Source: Microbacterium sp. AZCO
GTDB lineage: Bacteria; Actinomycetota; Actinomycetes; Actinomycetales; Microbacteriaceae
Direction of reading: 5' to 3'
DNA length: 64,000 nucleotides
NCBI RefSeq assembly: GCF_039614715.1
Contig: NZ_CP154857.1
Coordinates: 1,736,001 to 1,800,000 of the forward strand
Shown: in pieces, positions 8,707-17,470 of the stretch
How positions within the stretch are numbered: position 1 is the stretch's first letter
Layout of the letters: every line of letters starts with the position of its first letter
Program-made: the position numbers and the translations under genes
The notes under the pieces: generated by a model
The model's database searches: none
Seen by the model: only the letters and a program-made list of their open reading frames with translations
Told to the model about the DNA's origin: nothing

Positions 8707-8712
8707 AGGGTA
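8707..8712 (-). promoter_or_regulatory. -10 box, leaderless promoter of the CDF gene
   Basis: TACCCT on the minus strand ends six bases before ATG 8700, so transcription would begin at or next to the start codon. Confidence 0.5.
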
Positions 8713-8726
8713 CGTCCCCGGGCGCT

Positions 8727-9332
8727 TTACAGCGCCGTCAGCAGCGGCGCGAGAGCGCGGAACGCGCGAGCCCGGTGGGACGCCTCGTTCTTCTCCGCGG
8801 CGGACCATTCACCGACGGTGCGCTCGGCGCCGTCGGGCTGACCGTCGGGGATGAAGATCGGGTCGTAGCCGAATCCGCCCGCGCCCGACGCCGCCCTCGC
8901 GAGCCGGCCGGGCCACACGCCCTCCACGACGTGCTCCTCGCCCTGCGGGCCGACGAGCGCGATCGTCGAAACGAACCGGGCCGAGCGGTGGGGGTCGCGG
9001 ATGTCGGAGACCTGGTCGAGCAGCAGTGTCAGGTTGGCCGCGGCATCCTTCGCGTGTCCTGCCCAGTACGCCGAGAACACGCCCGGCGATCCCCCGAGCA
9101 CGTCGACGCAGATGCCCGAGTCGTCGGCCAGTGCCGGCAGCCCCGTGTGCGCGGCGGCGGCACGAGCCTTGATGAGGGCGTTCTCGGCGAACGTCGTGCC
9201 GTCTTCGACGGGCTCCGGGCCGTCGTACCCGACGACCTCGAGGTCGGGCCGCGTCGCCGCGACGATGGCCTGGAACTCCTCGACCTTGTGCGGGTTGTGC
9301 GTCGCGAGCACGACCTGCCGACCCTTCGACAT
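8727..9332 (-). CDS. rdgB: Non-canonical purine NTP pyrophosphatase (RdgB/Ham1)
   Basis: Starts at ATG 9332 right after the rph stop; 201 residues, normal for the family. Motifs include the N-terminal LATHNPHKVEEF, FAENALIKARAA, the active-site ALADDSGICVD, SAYWAGH and GFGYDPIFIPDG, and the C-terminal SHRARAFRAL. The enzyme hydrolyses ITP, dITP and XTP to monophosphates and so keeps deaminated purines out of nucleic acids. It is the last gene of the murI-rph-rdgB group; the spacing to rph (TGAGCATG) suggests translational coupling. A similar murI-rph-rdgB arrangement occurs in mycobacteria. Confidence 0.96.
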   Translation of the reverse strand: MSKGRQVVLATHNPHKVEEFQAIVAATRPDLEVVGYDGPEPVEDGTTFAENALIKARAAAAHTGLPALADDSGICVDVLGGSPGVFSAYWAGHAKDAAANLTLLLDQVSDIRDPHRSARFVSTIALVGPQGEEHVVEGVWPGRLARAASGAGGFGYDPIFIPDGQPDGAERTVGEWSAAEKNEASHRARAFRALAPLLTAL

Positions 9333-9334
9333 GC

Positions 9335-10084
9335 TCAGGGGCCGACGGTCTCGGTCGCGAGCGCGGCCGTCTGAAGGTCGCGAAGCTCGGCGCAGCCGTC
9401 GACGCCCAGCTCCAGGAGCCTGTCGAGTTCGCGCTTGTCGAAGGGTGCGCCCTCGGCCGTGCCCTGCACCTCGACGAAGAGGCCGCGGCCCGTCACGACG
9501 ACGTTCATGTCGGTCTCCGCGCGCACGTCCTCGACGTACGCGAGGTCGAGCATGGGCTCGCCGTCGATGATGCCGACCGAGACGGCCGCGACCGAGTCGA
9601 TCAGCACCTGCGACCGCTGGCCGATGAACTTCTTGCCGCGCCCCCACTCGATCGCATCCGCGAGTGCGACGTACGCGCCCGTGATGGCCGCCGTGCGCGT
9701 GCCGCCATCGGCCTGGAGCACGTCGCAGTCGATCACGATCGTGTTCTCGCCGAGGGCCTTCGTGTCGACGACGGAGCGCAGCGCGCGGCCGATGAGACGC
9801 GAGATCTCGTGCGTTCGGCCGCCGATGCGCCCCTTGACCGACTCGCGGTCGTTGCGCTCGTTCGTCGCGCGCGGGAGCATCGCGTACTCCGCCGTCACCC
9901 AGCCCTTGCCCTTGCCGGTCAGCCAGCGCGGCACGCCGTTGGTGAACGACGCGGTGCACAGCACCTTGGTGTTGCCGAACGAGATGAGCGCGGACCCCTC
10001 GGCCTGGCTCGACCACCCCCGCTCGATGACGATGGGGCGAAGGTCGTCGACGGCGCGGCCGTCGGCCCGGACGATGTCGGTCAT
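9335..10084 (-). CDS. rph: Ribonuclease PH
   Basis: Starts at ATG 10084; 249 residues, full length for RNase PH. Recognisable motifs are [71 protein letters not shown] and the C-terminal [15 protein letters not shown]. This phosphorolytic 3'-5' exonuclease trims tRNA precursors using inorganic phosphate and works as a hexamer of dimers. It lies 27 bases after murI, with a GAGAGGAT-type ribosome site, and just before rdgB. Confidence 0.97.
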   Translation of the reverse strand: MTDIVRADGRAVDDLRPIVIERGWSSQAEGSALISFGNTKVLCTASFTNGVPRWLTGKGKGWVTAEYAMLPRATNERNDRESVKGRIGGRTHEISRLIGRALRSVVDTKALGENTIVIDCDVLQADGGTRTAAITGAYVALADAIEWGRGKKFIGQRSQVLIDSVAAVSVGIIDGEPMLDLAYVEDVRAETDMNVVVTGRGLFVEVQGTAEGAPFDKRELDRLLELGVDGCAELRDLQTAALATETVGP

Positions 10085-10111
10085 GGAGATCCTCTCGTGG
10101 GGATGGATGCC

Positions 10112-10939
10112 TCAGCCGCGGGCCGAGGGAAGATCGATGGCGCCCGTCTGCACGAGACGCACGTCGGTCACTTCGCGGCCCATCAGGCGATGCGCGAGGC
10201 GGATGAACTCGTCGGCGGAGGCGCCCGTGGCTTCGTACACGTGCCGGGGCGCGGCATCCCGTCCCGCGAGCAGGTCGCGGGAGACCAGCTGACGGTAGAC
10301 GTCCTTGGCCGTCTCGGTGTCGCTCGACACGAGTGAGACGTCCGGGCCCATGACGTAGCTGATGGCGCCCTCGAGGAACGGGTAGTGCGTGCAGCCGAGG
10401 ACGAGGGTGTCGACATCCGCGTGGCGGAGCGGCGCGAGGTACTCCTCGGCGACCGCGAGCACCTCCGGCGAGTCGGTGACGCCGGCCTCGACGAACTCCA
10501 CGAAGCGGGGGCAGGCCTGTGCGAACACCGTGAGGCGCTCGTTGACCTCGAGCATGTCCTGATAGGCCCGCGAGCCGATCGTCCCGGCGGTGCCGATGAC
10601 GCCGATGCGTCCGTTGCGGGTCGTCGACATGGCCGTGCGCACCGCAGGCCCGATGACCTCGACGACGGGCACGTCGTAGCGCTCGCGCGCATCTCGCAGC
10701 ATCGCCGCCGAGGCGGTGTTGCAGGCGATCACGAGCATCTTCACGCCTTCGTCGACGAGCGTGTCGAGCACCTCGAGGGCGTAGCGCCGCACATCGGCGA
10801 TCGGCTTCGGCCCGTAGGGCGAGTGCGCCGTGTCGCCGATGTAGAGCATCGACTCGCGCGGGAGCTGCGCGGAGATCGCGCGAGCCACCGTGAGACCGCC
10901 GACTCCGGAGTCGAAGATGCCGATCGGAGCGTCGTTCAC
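10112..10939 (-). CDS. murI: Glutamate racemase
   Basis: Starts at GTG 10939, eight bases after a TAGGCT box; 275 residues. The two catalytic cysteines are visible in ACNTASAAM and [11 protein letters not shown], and the N-terminus has [16 protein letters not shown] with the conserved Asp and Ser. The enzyme makes D-glutamate for peptidoglycan. It is the first gene of the minus-strand group with rph and rdgB and is divergent from pncB, with the two -10 boxes only 11 bases apart. Confidence 0.97.
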   Translation of the reverse strand: MNDAPIGIFDSGVGGLTVARAISAQLPRESMLYIGDTAHSPYGPKPIADVRRYALEVLDTLVDEGVKMLVIACNTASAAMLRDARERYDVPVVEVIGPAVRTAMSTTRNGRIGVIGTAGTIGSRAYQDMLEVNERLTVFAQACPRFVEFVEAGVTDSPEVLAVAEEYLAPLRHADVDTLVLGCTHYPFLEGAISYVMGPDVSLVSSDTETAKDVYRQLVSRDLLAGRDAAPRHVYEATGASADEFIRLAHRLMGREVTDVRLVQTGAIDLPSARG

Positions 10940-10947
10940 GATCGTCC

Positions 10948-10953
10948 AGCCTA
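10948..10953 (-). promoter_or_regulatory. -10 box of murI
   Basis: TAGGCT on the minus strand, eight bases before the murI GTG. It is a near-mirror partner of the pncB -10 box. Confidence 0.5.
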
Positions 10954-10964
10954 CGCGGTGTCAT

Positions 10965-10970
10965 TAGGCT
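10965..10970 (+). promoter_or_regulatory. -10 box of pncB
   Basis: TAGGCT followed by seven bases and the pncB ATG; a leaderless arrangement. Confidence 0.5.
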
Positions 10971-10977
10971 GACGCCC

Positions 10978-12327
10978 ATGAGCACGCCCAGGAGCACGGC
11001 CCTGCACACCGACCGCTACGAGCTCACGATGCTCGACGCGGCTCTGCGGGACGGGACCGCCGAGCGCCGCTGCGTGTTCGAGCTGTTCGGGCGGCGACTG
11101 CCGGGCGCCCGTCGCTTCGGCGTCGTCGCGGGCACGGGCCGCCTGCTGTCGCTCCTCCGCGAGTTCCGCTTCGGCGACGACGAGCTGCGCTACCTCCGTG
11201 ACGAGCGGGTGGTGGATGCCGCGACCCTCGACTACCTGGAGGGCTACCGGTTCACGGGCTCGATCACGGGCTACCGCGAGGGCGAGCTGTACTTCCCGGG
11301 CTCGCCGCTCCTCACGATCGAGGGCACCTTCGCCGAGGCCGTCGTGCTCGAGACACTCGCGCTGAGCGTGCTCAACCACGACTCCGCCGTCGCGACGGCG
11401 GCTGCGCGCATGAGCGTCGCCGCCGGCGACCGGCCGCTCGCCGAAATGGGCTCCCGCAGAGCCGGGGAGGAGTCCGCCGTCGCCGCCGCACGCGCGACCT
11501 ACATCGCGGGGTTCACGGCGACATCGAACCTGGAGGCGGGGCGCCGGTGGGGCATCCCGACCATGGGGACCGCAGCGCACGCCTGGACGCTCCTCCACGA
11601 CACCGAGGAGGACGCCTTCCGGGCGCAGATCGCCTCGCTCGGCGTCGGCACGACGCTGCTCGTGGACACGTACGACATCCGTCAGGGCGTCGAGACGGCC
11701 GTCCGCGTCGCCGGCACGGAGCTCGGCGGCGTGCGCATCGACTCCGGCGACCTCCCGATCGTCGCGGCCGAGGTGCGCGCGCACCTCGACGAGCTCGGTG
11801 CGACGGGCACGAAGATCACCGTGACGAGCGACCTCGACGAGTACGCCATCGCGGCACTCGCCGCCTCGCCCGTCGACTCCTACGGCGTCGGGACGTCGGT
11901 CGTCACGGGATCGGGCACTCCGACCGCGGGGATGGTCTACAAGCTCGTGGCCCGCCAGGCGACGGACGGCTCCTGGGTCGCCGTCGCGAAGGCGTCGACC
12001 GACAAGGGCTCGAAAGGCGGGCGCAAGGCGGCCTTCCGCACGCTCGAGCGCGGCGTGGCGACGAGCGAGCTCATCGCCGTGTCGGACGGCTTCGAGGCGA
12101 TCGAGACCCGGGCGCAGCATCCCGACGCCCGTCCTCTGCAGGTGCCGCTCGTCGACGGCGGCGACATCGACACGGCGCACGAGGGACCGCAGGGCGTCGC
12201 GGCGGCGCGTGAGCATCACGCGCGCGTGCGCGAGGAGCTGCCGGTGCGCGGACTCGCGCTCAGCCGGTCGGATCCGGCCATCCCGACGGTCTACCGGGAC
12301 GCGGCTCAGGCCTTGAGCGACTCGTAG
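10978..12327 (+). CDS. pncB: Nicotinate phosphoribosyltransferase
   Basis: Starts at ATG 10978; 449 residues. Motifs fit the family: TDRYELTMLDAALRDG at the N-terminus, VFELFGRRLPG, AEMGSRRAGEESA, GTAAHAWTLLHD, the phosphoribosyl-binding region with RIDSGDLP, TVTSDLDEYAI, and VGTSVVTGSGTP. The enzyme converts nicotinate and PRPP to nicotinate mononucleotide in NAD salvage, with ATP hydrolysis. Transcription is probably leaderless. The last 22 bases overlap the 3' end of the convergent DUF3039 gene. Confidence 0.95.
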   Translation: MSTPRSTALHTDRYELTMLDAALRDGTAERRCVFELFGRRLPGARRFGVVAGTGRLLSLLREFRFGDDELRYLRDERVVDAATLDYLEGYRFTGSITGYREGELYFPGSPLLTIEGTFAEAVVLETLALSVLNHDSAVATAAARMSVAAGDRPLAEMGSRRAGEESAVAAARATYIAGFTATSNLEAGRRWGIPTMGTAAHAWTLLHDTEEDAFRAQIASLGVGTTLLVDTYDIRQGVETAVRVAGTELGGVRIDSGDLPIVAAEVRAHLDELGATGTKITVTSDLDEYAIAALAASPVDSYGVGTSVVTGSGTPTAGMVYKLVARQATDGSWVAVAKASTDKGSKGGRKAAFRTLERGVATSELIAVSDGFEAIETRAQHPDARPLQVPLVDGGDIDTAHEGPQGVAAAREHHARVREELPVRGLALSRSDPAIPTVYRDAAQALSDS

Positions 12328-12572
12328 ATCTCTTTGCAGGTCGGGCAGACCGGGAACTTCTCCGGATCACGACCCGGAGTCCACTTCTTGCCGCACAGCG
12401 CGCGCACGGGCTTGCCGGTGAGCGCGGACTCGAGGATCTTGTCCTTCTTCACGTAGTGCGAGAAGCGCTCATGGTCGCCCGGCTCGATCGACTCTTCGCG
12501 GATGAGCTCTTCGAGCTCTCGGTCGAGGGTGGCGATGCCGCCCTGATCCGGGCCTTCGACGGGGGTGCTCAT
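12306..12572 (-). CDS. DUF3039 family protein (zinc-ribbon-like)
   Basis: An 88-residue protein with ATG at 12572, eight bases after a TAGACT box. The C-terminal half has RALCGKKWTPGRDPEKFPVC followed by PTCKEIYESL. The three cysteines (CG, then CPTC) look like a small metal-binding site, though a fourth ligand would have to be His or lie elsewhere. The family is conserved across actinobacteria and has no assigned function. The acidic N-terminal half (ELEELIREE) is probably helical. The 3' end overlaps pncB by 22 bases on the opposite strand. Confidence 0.85.
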   Translation of the reverse strand: MSTPVEGPDQGGIATLDRELEELIREESIEPGDHERFSHYVKKDKILESALTGKPVRALCGKKWTPGRDPEKFPVCPTCKEIYESLKA

Positions 12573-12580
12573 AGTGGGCC

Positions 12581-12586
12581 AGTCTA
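12581..12586 (-). promoter_or_regulatory. -10 box of the DUF3039 gene
   Basis: TAGACT on the minus strand lies eight bases before ATG 12572. Confidence 0.45.
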
Positions 12587-12614
12587 GCCCGGGAGCCTCC
12601 CCGCCGGGCGGGGG

Positions 12615-14183
12615 TCAGGTCGACTCGATGAACTCCATGATGCGTCCGCCGCGATGCGAGAAGACGGCCGAGCCGATCGCGAGACCCACGATGAGCACCG
12701 TGAGCCCGACCGCCAGTCCGCCCCAGAGGGCCATGTCCGCGTAGTCGATGTCGCGGCTGATCGCGAGCCACGCCCACCAGAGCGCCGGCACGCTCAGCAC
12801 GAGCGCACCGAGCATGACGACCGCCTGGGCGATCGCGCCGCCGGCACCCGTGCGCTGCGGCTGCTGGAAGGGGCTCTCCCCCGGTCTCGTCGCGGCGTAC
12901 GGCCACGCCACCGAGGAGATGCTCGACAGCCCGAGACCCGTGAGGAACAGCGACGCGCACACGCCCACCATGGCGGGCAGGACGGCCCACCGGCCGTGCA
13001 GCGAGATCGACACCGGGATCGCGATCGCGAGCACCGGGATGCCGATGATGAGGATCGGCACGAGCCGGCCGACCCGGTCGGAGACGCCCCGCATGCCGCT
13101 CGCGAAGTGCATCCACACCGCGGTCGAGTCGTATGCGAGGTCGTTGTGCGGCAGCCAGCCGAGGAACAGCGCCGCGAGCGGAACAGGCACGAGGGCGACG
13201 ACCTCGGGCGGAACCCCCGCGATGAGGAGCGGGACGACGGCGAGACCCGCGGCGATCGGGATGACGATGAGGTTCGCGAGGTAGCGCCGGTCGCGCAGCC
13301 AGTACACGAGACTGCGCGCCGCGACGGCGCCGCCCGGCGTGCCGGGGGCCACCCCGAACCACCCGAGCCCTCCGCGCTCGCGCGTGGAGACGGGTCGCTC
13401 GGTCGTGGTGAGCACGCGGCGCACGAGCCAGACCCACACGAGTCCGAGGGCGGCGATGGTCCCGAGCGAGATCAGGATGCTGAGCCCCGCCTGGGCCGAG
13501 CCCTGTGCGACGAGTACCGGGAAGGCGACGGCCGCCCCGAGCGGCGTGCGGGCGAGAGTCGACGCCGCCTCGGTGAGCCGCGTCGGGACGACGCCTCCCC
13601 ACTCGAGGGAGGCGAGGAACACCGCGACCGGGACGACGACGATGAGGATCGTGAGGGCGAAGAGGCCGGAGAGCTCGCGCGACCGGCGGTCGTCGAGGAA
13701 GAGCGAGGCCGTCGCCGTGCTGACGCGTGCGAGCAGGACGCACGTCACGACCTGGAGCAGGGCGCCGAGCGCGGCAGCCGGCCACGGCGAGCCGTGATCG
13801 ACCCACACGACCGCGGCGCACACGCACACAGCGGCGAGCACGAGGGTCGGCACGCTGACGAAGCCCACGAGCGCGAGGACGCCCGCGAGGGGTCCGGGAG
13901 ACAGGCCGAACACGGCGAAGCGCCGGGGATCGAGGGGGTCGGACGCGCCGCCGATGAGCGGGGCGAGCGCGTAGCCGAGCGTCACCGCCGAGCCGCCCAG
14001 AACGGTGACGGCGAACATGACGGGGGTCGAGGCATCCCTCAGCTGCAGGATCCCCCAGCAGGCCGCGACGGTGGCGATCGCGAGGATCAGCAGCGCGACG
14101 ACGACGCGCGCGACGTGGCGGCCGTCGCCGCGGAGCGAGCCGACGAGGAGGGCGAGCCTCAGTCGGAGAACGTGTGCAGCCAC
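12615..14183 (-). CDS. ABC exporter permease (multi-pass membrane protein)
   Basis: A 522-residue, strongly hydrophobic protein with about 12-14 membrane segments, starting at ATG 14183. It begins with a basic amphipathic stretch (LRLRLALLVGSLRGDGRH) before the first helix. A cytoplasmic basic loop contains TTERPVSTRERGGLG, and another region reads SLVYWLRDRRYLANLIVIPI, resembling ABC-2-type permease proteins of actinobacteria. Its start overlaps the end of the ATPase gene by 25 bases on the same strand, so the two are translationally coupled and form one transporter. The substrate is unknown. Confidence 0.8.
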   Translation of the reverse strand: MAAHVLRLRLALLVGSLRGDGRHVARVVVALLILAIATVAACWGILQLRDASTPVMFAVTVLGGSAVTLGYALAPLIGGASDPLDPRRFAVFGLSPGPLAGVLALVGFVSVPTLVLAAVCVCAAVVWVDHGSPWPAAALGALLQVVTCVLLARVSTATASLFLDDRRSRELSGLFALTILIVVVPVAVFLASLEWGGVVPTRLTEAASTLARTPLGAAVAFPVLVAQGSAQAGLSILISLGTIAALGLVWVWLVRRVLTTTERPVSTRERGGLGWFGVAPGTPGGAVAARSLVYWLRDRRYLANLIVIPIAAGLAVVPLLIAGVPPEVVALVPVPLAALFLGWLPHNDLAYDSTAVWMHFASGMRGVSDRVGRLVPILIIGIPVLAIAIPVSISLHGRWAVLPAMVGVCASLFLTGLGLSSISSVAWPYAATRPGESPFQQPQRTGAGGAIAQAVVMLGALVLSVPALWWAWLAISRDIDYADMALWGGLAVGLTVLIVGLAIGSAVFSHRGGRIMEFIEST

Positions 14184-15592
14184 TCGAGGCCCTCCACGTC
14201 GCTCAGGCCTCCGGCGAGCTCGATGAAGCGCTGCTCGAGCGTCAGCTCGCCGCGCACCTCGTCGACGGTGCCCTCGGCGAGCACCTGACCGGCCACCATG
14301 ACCGCGACGCGTGTGCAGACGCGCTCGACGAGCTCCATGCCGTGGCTCGAGAGGATCACCGTGCCGCCGTGGGCGACGTACGCGGAGAGGATGTCGAGGA
14401 TGACGGCGCTTGAGACGGGGTCCACGGCCTCGAACGGCTCGTCGAGCACGAGGAGGCGGGGCGAATGGATGAGGGCCCCGGCGAGCATGACCTTCTTGAG
14501 CATGCCGGCGGAGTAGTCCGAGACCGCGCGCCCGAGGGCGTCGGTGAGGTCGAACGCGCGAGCGAGGTCCGCGATGCGGCTCTCCACGATCGCGGGCGGG
14601 AGTCCGCGCAGCACGCCGTAGTAGTAGAGCAGCTGGCGGCCGGTGAGGCGATCGAAGGTGCGCAGGCGATCGGGCAGCACCCCCATGTGCCTCTTCGCGG
14701 CACGCGTATCGGATGCCGCGTCGACGCCCGCGACCCGGATGGAGCCCTTGTCTGGACGCAGCAGGCCCGCGATGAGGGACAGCGTCGTGGTCTTGCCGGC
14801 GCCATTGGGCCCGACGAGTCCGTAGAACGTGCCGGCGGGAACCGTGAGGTCGATCCCGTCGACGGCGCGCGTCGCACCGAAGCTCTTGACGACGCCGCGG
14901 AGCACGAGCGCCGCATCGGCGTCGACCGCCAGCGGAGTCTCGTCCAGGACGACGGATGCCGCGAAGGGGTCGGCGACGTCGGGATCGACCGGCGACTCGC
15001 CGAACTCGGGCTCCGGCGGAGCCTCGACCGGCGGGAGCGGGTCGGGTGCGGCGGTCGGATCGGGCTCGGGGACGACGACCGGTTCGGGCTCCGGGACGAC
15101 CACCGGCTCGGGCTCTGGGGCGACCACCGGTTCGGGCTCCGGGGCGACGACCGGTTCCGCGACGGATCCGGGCTCGATGACCGGCTCGGACACGGGCTCG
15201 GAAACGACCTGGAGTTCGGGCTCGGCCACGACCTCGGGCTCAGCCACGACGCCCGGTTCGTCAACGACCTCGGGCTCCGGATCGGTCACGAGCTCGCGTT
15301 CTCGCTCCAGAACGACCTCGGGCTCGGGCTGGGCCGGCGGCGCGGGAAGCGGGGGCCTCGGAGGGATCTCGATCTCGTCGCCGGGCAGCGGCGGCACGGG
15401 CGGAACCGCGAGGTCCGCGGGCAGCGGCGGAGGAGGACCGGGGTCGACAGGCGCCTGCGGCTTCCGCGGCCGTCGGGGCTTGCGCGGAGACTTCTTGGCG
15501 AGCGGGACGACCGGGGCCCTCGGGGCCTCGCCCGTCGCGCCATCCCGGTCTTCGGGGAAAGCGTCCTGTGGCACCGGGAGAGAGGCTGTCAC
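14159..15592 (-). CDS. ABC transporter ATPase with a long Pro/Glu-rich N-terminal extension
   Basis: Starts at GTG 15592, six bases after TACGTT. The first 220 or so residues are low complexity: a Lys/Arg/Pro stretch (KKSPRKPRRPRKPQ), then many PEPEPVV-type units. The last 250 are a normal ABC ATPase with Walker A GPNGAGKTTTL, the signature DYSAGMLKKVMLAGAL, Walker B RLLVLDEPFEAVD and the switch His in ILSSHG. The core resembles ABC-2 drug- or lipid-export ATPases. The extension is absent from typical members and lies on a 24-base in-frame repeat in the DNA, so its length may vary between strains. The permease gene follows with overlap. Confidence 0.9.
   Translation of the reverse strand: MTASLPVPQDAFPEDRDGATGEAPRAPVVPLAKKSPRKPRRPRKPQAPVDPGPPPPLPADLAVPPVPPLPGDEIEIPPRPPLPAPPAQPEPEVVLERERELVTDPEPEVVDEPGVVAEPEVVAEPELQVVSEPVSEPVIEPGSVAEPVVAPEPEPVVAPEPEPVVVPEPEPVVVPEPDPTAAPDPLPPVEAPPEPEFGESPVDPDVADPFAASVVLDETPLAVDADAALVLRGVVKSFGATRAVDGIDLTVPAGTFYGLVGPNGAGKTTTLSLIAGLLRPDKGSIRVAGVDAASDTRAAKRHMGVLPDRLRTFDRLTGRQLLYYYGVLRGLPPAIVESRIADLARAFDLTDALGRAVSDYSAGMLKKVMLAGALIHSPRLLVLDEPFEAVDPVSSAVILDILSAYVAHGGTVILSSHGMELVERVCTRVAVMVAGQVLAEGTVDEVRGELTLEQRFIELAGGLSDVEGLEWLHTFSD
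15061..15156. repeat. 24-base in-frame tandem repeat within the ABC ATPase gene
   Basis: The string CGGGCTC with small changes recurs at 15061, 15085, 15109 and 15133, a strict period of 24 bases in four copies. On the coding (minus) strand each copy gives eight residues of the type VVVPEPEP. The period is a multiple of three, so copy-number change keeps the frame. Confidence 0.85.
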
Positions 15593-15598
15593 CGACCA

Positions 15599-15604
15599 AA
15601 CGTA
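15599..15604 (-). promoter_or_regulatory. -10 box of the ABC transporter operon
   Basis: TACGTT on the minus strand, six bases before GTG 15592. Confidence 0.4.
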
Positions 15605-15644
15605 TCAAGACAGCGATTCCGAGACACCGAATGAGCCGGGACGG

Positions 15645-15673
15645 TTGACTGATCGGAGCCCGGGAGTTATGTC
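15645..15673 (+). promoter_or_regulatory. Candidate promoter for the nucleotidyltransferase gene
   Basis: TTGACT (15645-15650) and TATGTC (15668-15673) are separated by 17 bases. The -10 match is poor. If used, it leaves a leader of about 120 bases before the TTG start at 15800. Confidence 0.3.
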
Positions 15674-15799
15674 ACGATCCGACAACGGCGAGCCCGCATT
15701 ATGCACCCTCCCAGTGGTTGTCGCTACCATGTAGCAGGCACGACGGAGTGTCGATTCGGTTAATCAACCGTGGACAATCGCACTCCCAGGAGCAGAATC

Positions 15800-16492
15800 T
15801 TGACTCTTCAGACCGTCATCCTCGCGGCCGGAATGGGCTCGCGCCTCGGCCGCAGCCTGCCCAAGCCGCTGACGGAGCTCAGCGACGGCCGCAGCATCAT
15901 GCAGCAGCAGCACGACAACATCCGTGCCGCCTTCGGCTCCGACGCGCGCATCACGACCGTCGTGGGGTACCGCGCCGAGACCATCGTCGAGGCGTTCCCG
16001 CAGGTCGACTACGTCTACAACGACCGCTACGACCAGACGAACACCTCCAAGAGCCTCCTGCGCGCTCTCACCACGACGGGCCGCAGCGGCGTGCTCTGGA
16101 TGAACGGCGACGTCGTCTTCGACCCGCGGGTCCTGGGCCGTGCGATCGCCCTCATCGAGCGCGACCAGTCCTTCGTGACGGTCAACACCTCGAAGGTGTC
16201 CGACGAAGAGGTCAAGTACACGACCTCGGCCGAGGGCTTCATCAAGGAGCTGTCGAAGACGGTCGTCGGTGGCATCGGCGAGGCCGTGGGCATCAACTAC
16301 ATCTCGAGCGCCGACAAGAAGGCGTTCATCCGCCAGCTGTCCCGCGTCGACGACCAGGACTACTTCGAGCGCGGTCTCGAGCTCGCGATCGCCGAGGACG
16401 GCGTGCGCCTGGCGCCGCTCGACATCTCCGACCTGTACGCGGTCGAGGTCGACTTCGCCGAAGACCTCGAGCGCGCGAACCTCTTCGTCTGA
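15800..16492 (+). CDS. Sugar/choline-phosphate nucleotidyltransferase (LicC/TarI-like)
   Basis: I choose TTG 15800 because AGGAG at 15788-15792 is spaced seven bases from it and translation then begins directly with the Rossmann strand TLQTVILAAGMGSRLG; an in-frame GTG at 15770 has no such site. The 230-residue product keeps the nucleotidyltransferase signature GMGSRLG...PKPLTEL, NTSKSLLRAL and WMNGDVVFD, where the Asp would bind Mg2+. Closest known types transfer CMP to phosphocholine or sugar alcohol phosphates. The neighbourhood of CDP-glycerol-dependent polymerases suggests it supplies a CDP-activated precursor for teichoic-acid-type polymer. The exact substrate is not readable from the sequence. 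Confidence 0.8.
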   Translation: MTLQTVILAAGMGSRLGRSLPKPLTELSDGRSIMQQQHDNIRAAFGSDARITTVVGYRAETIVEAFPQVDYVYNDRYDQTNTSKSLLRALTTTGRSGVLWMNGDVVFDPRVLGRAIALIERDQSFVTVNTSKVSDEEVKYTTSAEGFIKELSKTVVGGIGEAVGINYISSADKKAFIRQLSRVDDQDYFERGLELAIAEDGVRLAPLDISDLYAVEVDFAEDLERANLFV

Positions 16493-16537
16493 CACGGACG
16501 CGCCGTCAAGCCCCAATCGGTCTTGAGGGTGCGCTCG

Positions 16538-16543
16538 TAAGAT
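16538..16543 (+). promoter_or_regulatory. -10 box of the 16551 gene
   Basis: TAAGAT followed by seven bases and the ATG at 16551. Confidence 0.5.
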
Positions 16544-16550
16544 CGGCCTG

Positions 16551-17468
16551 ATGGCCGACAAGGTGCACCGCATCCACTCCCTGCCCGACAGCTCGCCGTG
16601 GGACGGCGGGCTTCCGCCGGTGGGCTCGGACGAGCATCCCCGCACGGTCCGTGCGCTCGACCGGGTGCTCGCGATCCAGCGTCCCGCCGTGGTCGCGCAT
16701 CTGCGCAGCATCCGGCTGCGGCATCCGACGGCGTCCGCGAGCGAGATCGTGCGGATCCTCGAGCGTCGCTACCTCGCGGCCGTCACCACGGGCGGCGCGG
16801 CCGTCGGAGCGACCGCCGTGGTCCCGGGCATCGGCACGGGGATCACGCTGACGCTCAGCGGCGTCGAGACGCTCGGCTTCCTCGAGGCGACGGCGCTCTT
16901 CGCGCAGTCGGTCGCCGAGGTGCACGGCATCCCGATCGAGAACCCCGACCGCGCACGCGCGCTCGTGCTGACGCTCATGCTCGGCAAGGAGGGCGTCGAC
17001 CTCGTGTCGCAGCTCGCCGGCCAGGCGGCGGGCAAGGGGGTCACGCGCGACAAGTACTGGGGCGAGATGGTGACGAAGACCATCCCCCGCGCCGCCGTGG
17101 GTCCGCTCGTCGACCAGCTCAAGACCGTCTTCATGCGCCACTTCGCGGTGCGCGGCGGAGCATCCTGGATCGGCAAGGCCCTTCCGTTCGGCATCGGCGC
17201 CGCCGTCGGCGGTGCCGGCAACAACATCCTCGGCCGCCGCGTGCTCGTGAGCTCACGCCGCGCGTTCGGGCTGCCCCCTGTCGCGCTCCCGCCCGAGCTC
17301 GAGCCCCGACCGGGCGCCACGCGGCTGGAGTACGCCGCAGGGCGTGGCATCCGTCGAGCCGGCGGCGCGATCGTCGGCGGCGTCACCCGAGGCGTGGGCG
17401 GCGTCACGCGCGGCGTCGGCCGGCTGGGCCGCCGCAAGCCTGAGGAGCTCACGACGGGAGAGGAGTGA
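16551..17468 (+). CDS. Uncharacterised protein with glycine-rich hydrophobic segments
   Basis: A 305-residue protein with ATG at 16551. The first 80 residues are polar, with a helical stretch (ASASEIVRILERRYLAAV). Then come hydrophobic, small-residue-rich segments (GGAAVGATAVVPGIGTGITLTLSGVE is one, about 26 residues, and FGIGAAVGGAGNNILGRR another) and a C-terminal tail with the repeat GGVTRGVG. The pattern recalls EcsC-like membrane-associated proteins, but I cannot assign the family with certainty. The small acidic gene at 17471 follows two bases after the stop region and is probably co-transcribed. Function unknown. Confidence 0.7.
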   Translation: MADKVHRIHSLPDSSPWDGGLPPVGSDEHPRTVRALDRVLAIQRPAVVAHLRSIRLRHPTASASEIVRILERRYLAAVTTGGAAVGATAVVPGIGTGITLTLSGVETLGFLEATALFAQSVAEVHGIPIENPDRARALVLTLMLGKEGVDLVSQLAGQAAGKGVTRDKYWGEMVTKTIPRAAVGPLVDQLKTVFMRHFAVRGGASWIGKALPFGIGAAVGGAGNNILGRRVLVSSRRAFGLPPVALPPELEPRPGATRLEYAAGRGIRRAGGAIVGGVTRGVGGVTRGVGRLGRRKPEELTTGEE

Positions 17469-17470
17469 CC

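Noticed and set aside
8727..11009. Apparent 760-residue fusion ending in RdgB
   Set aside because: Only the last 201 residues match RdgB; the rest is rph and murI read in the wrong frame.
12600..12615. GC-only palindrome after the DUF3039 start region
   Set aside because: A CCCCGCC-GGCGGGG string with a one-base loop; expected often at this GC content and lacks a T tract.
15061..15160. Short regular repeats considered as a CRISPR array
   Set aside because: The units are directly adjacent, lack unique spacers and code in frame for PEPEPVV.
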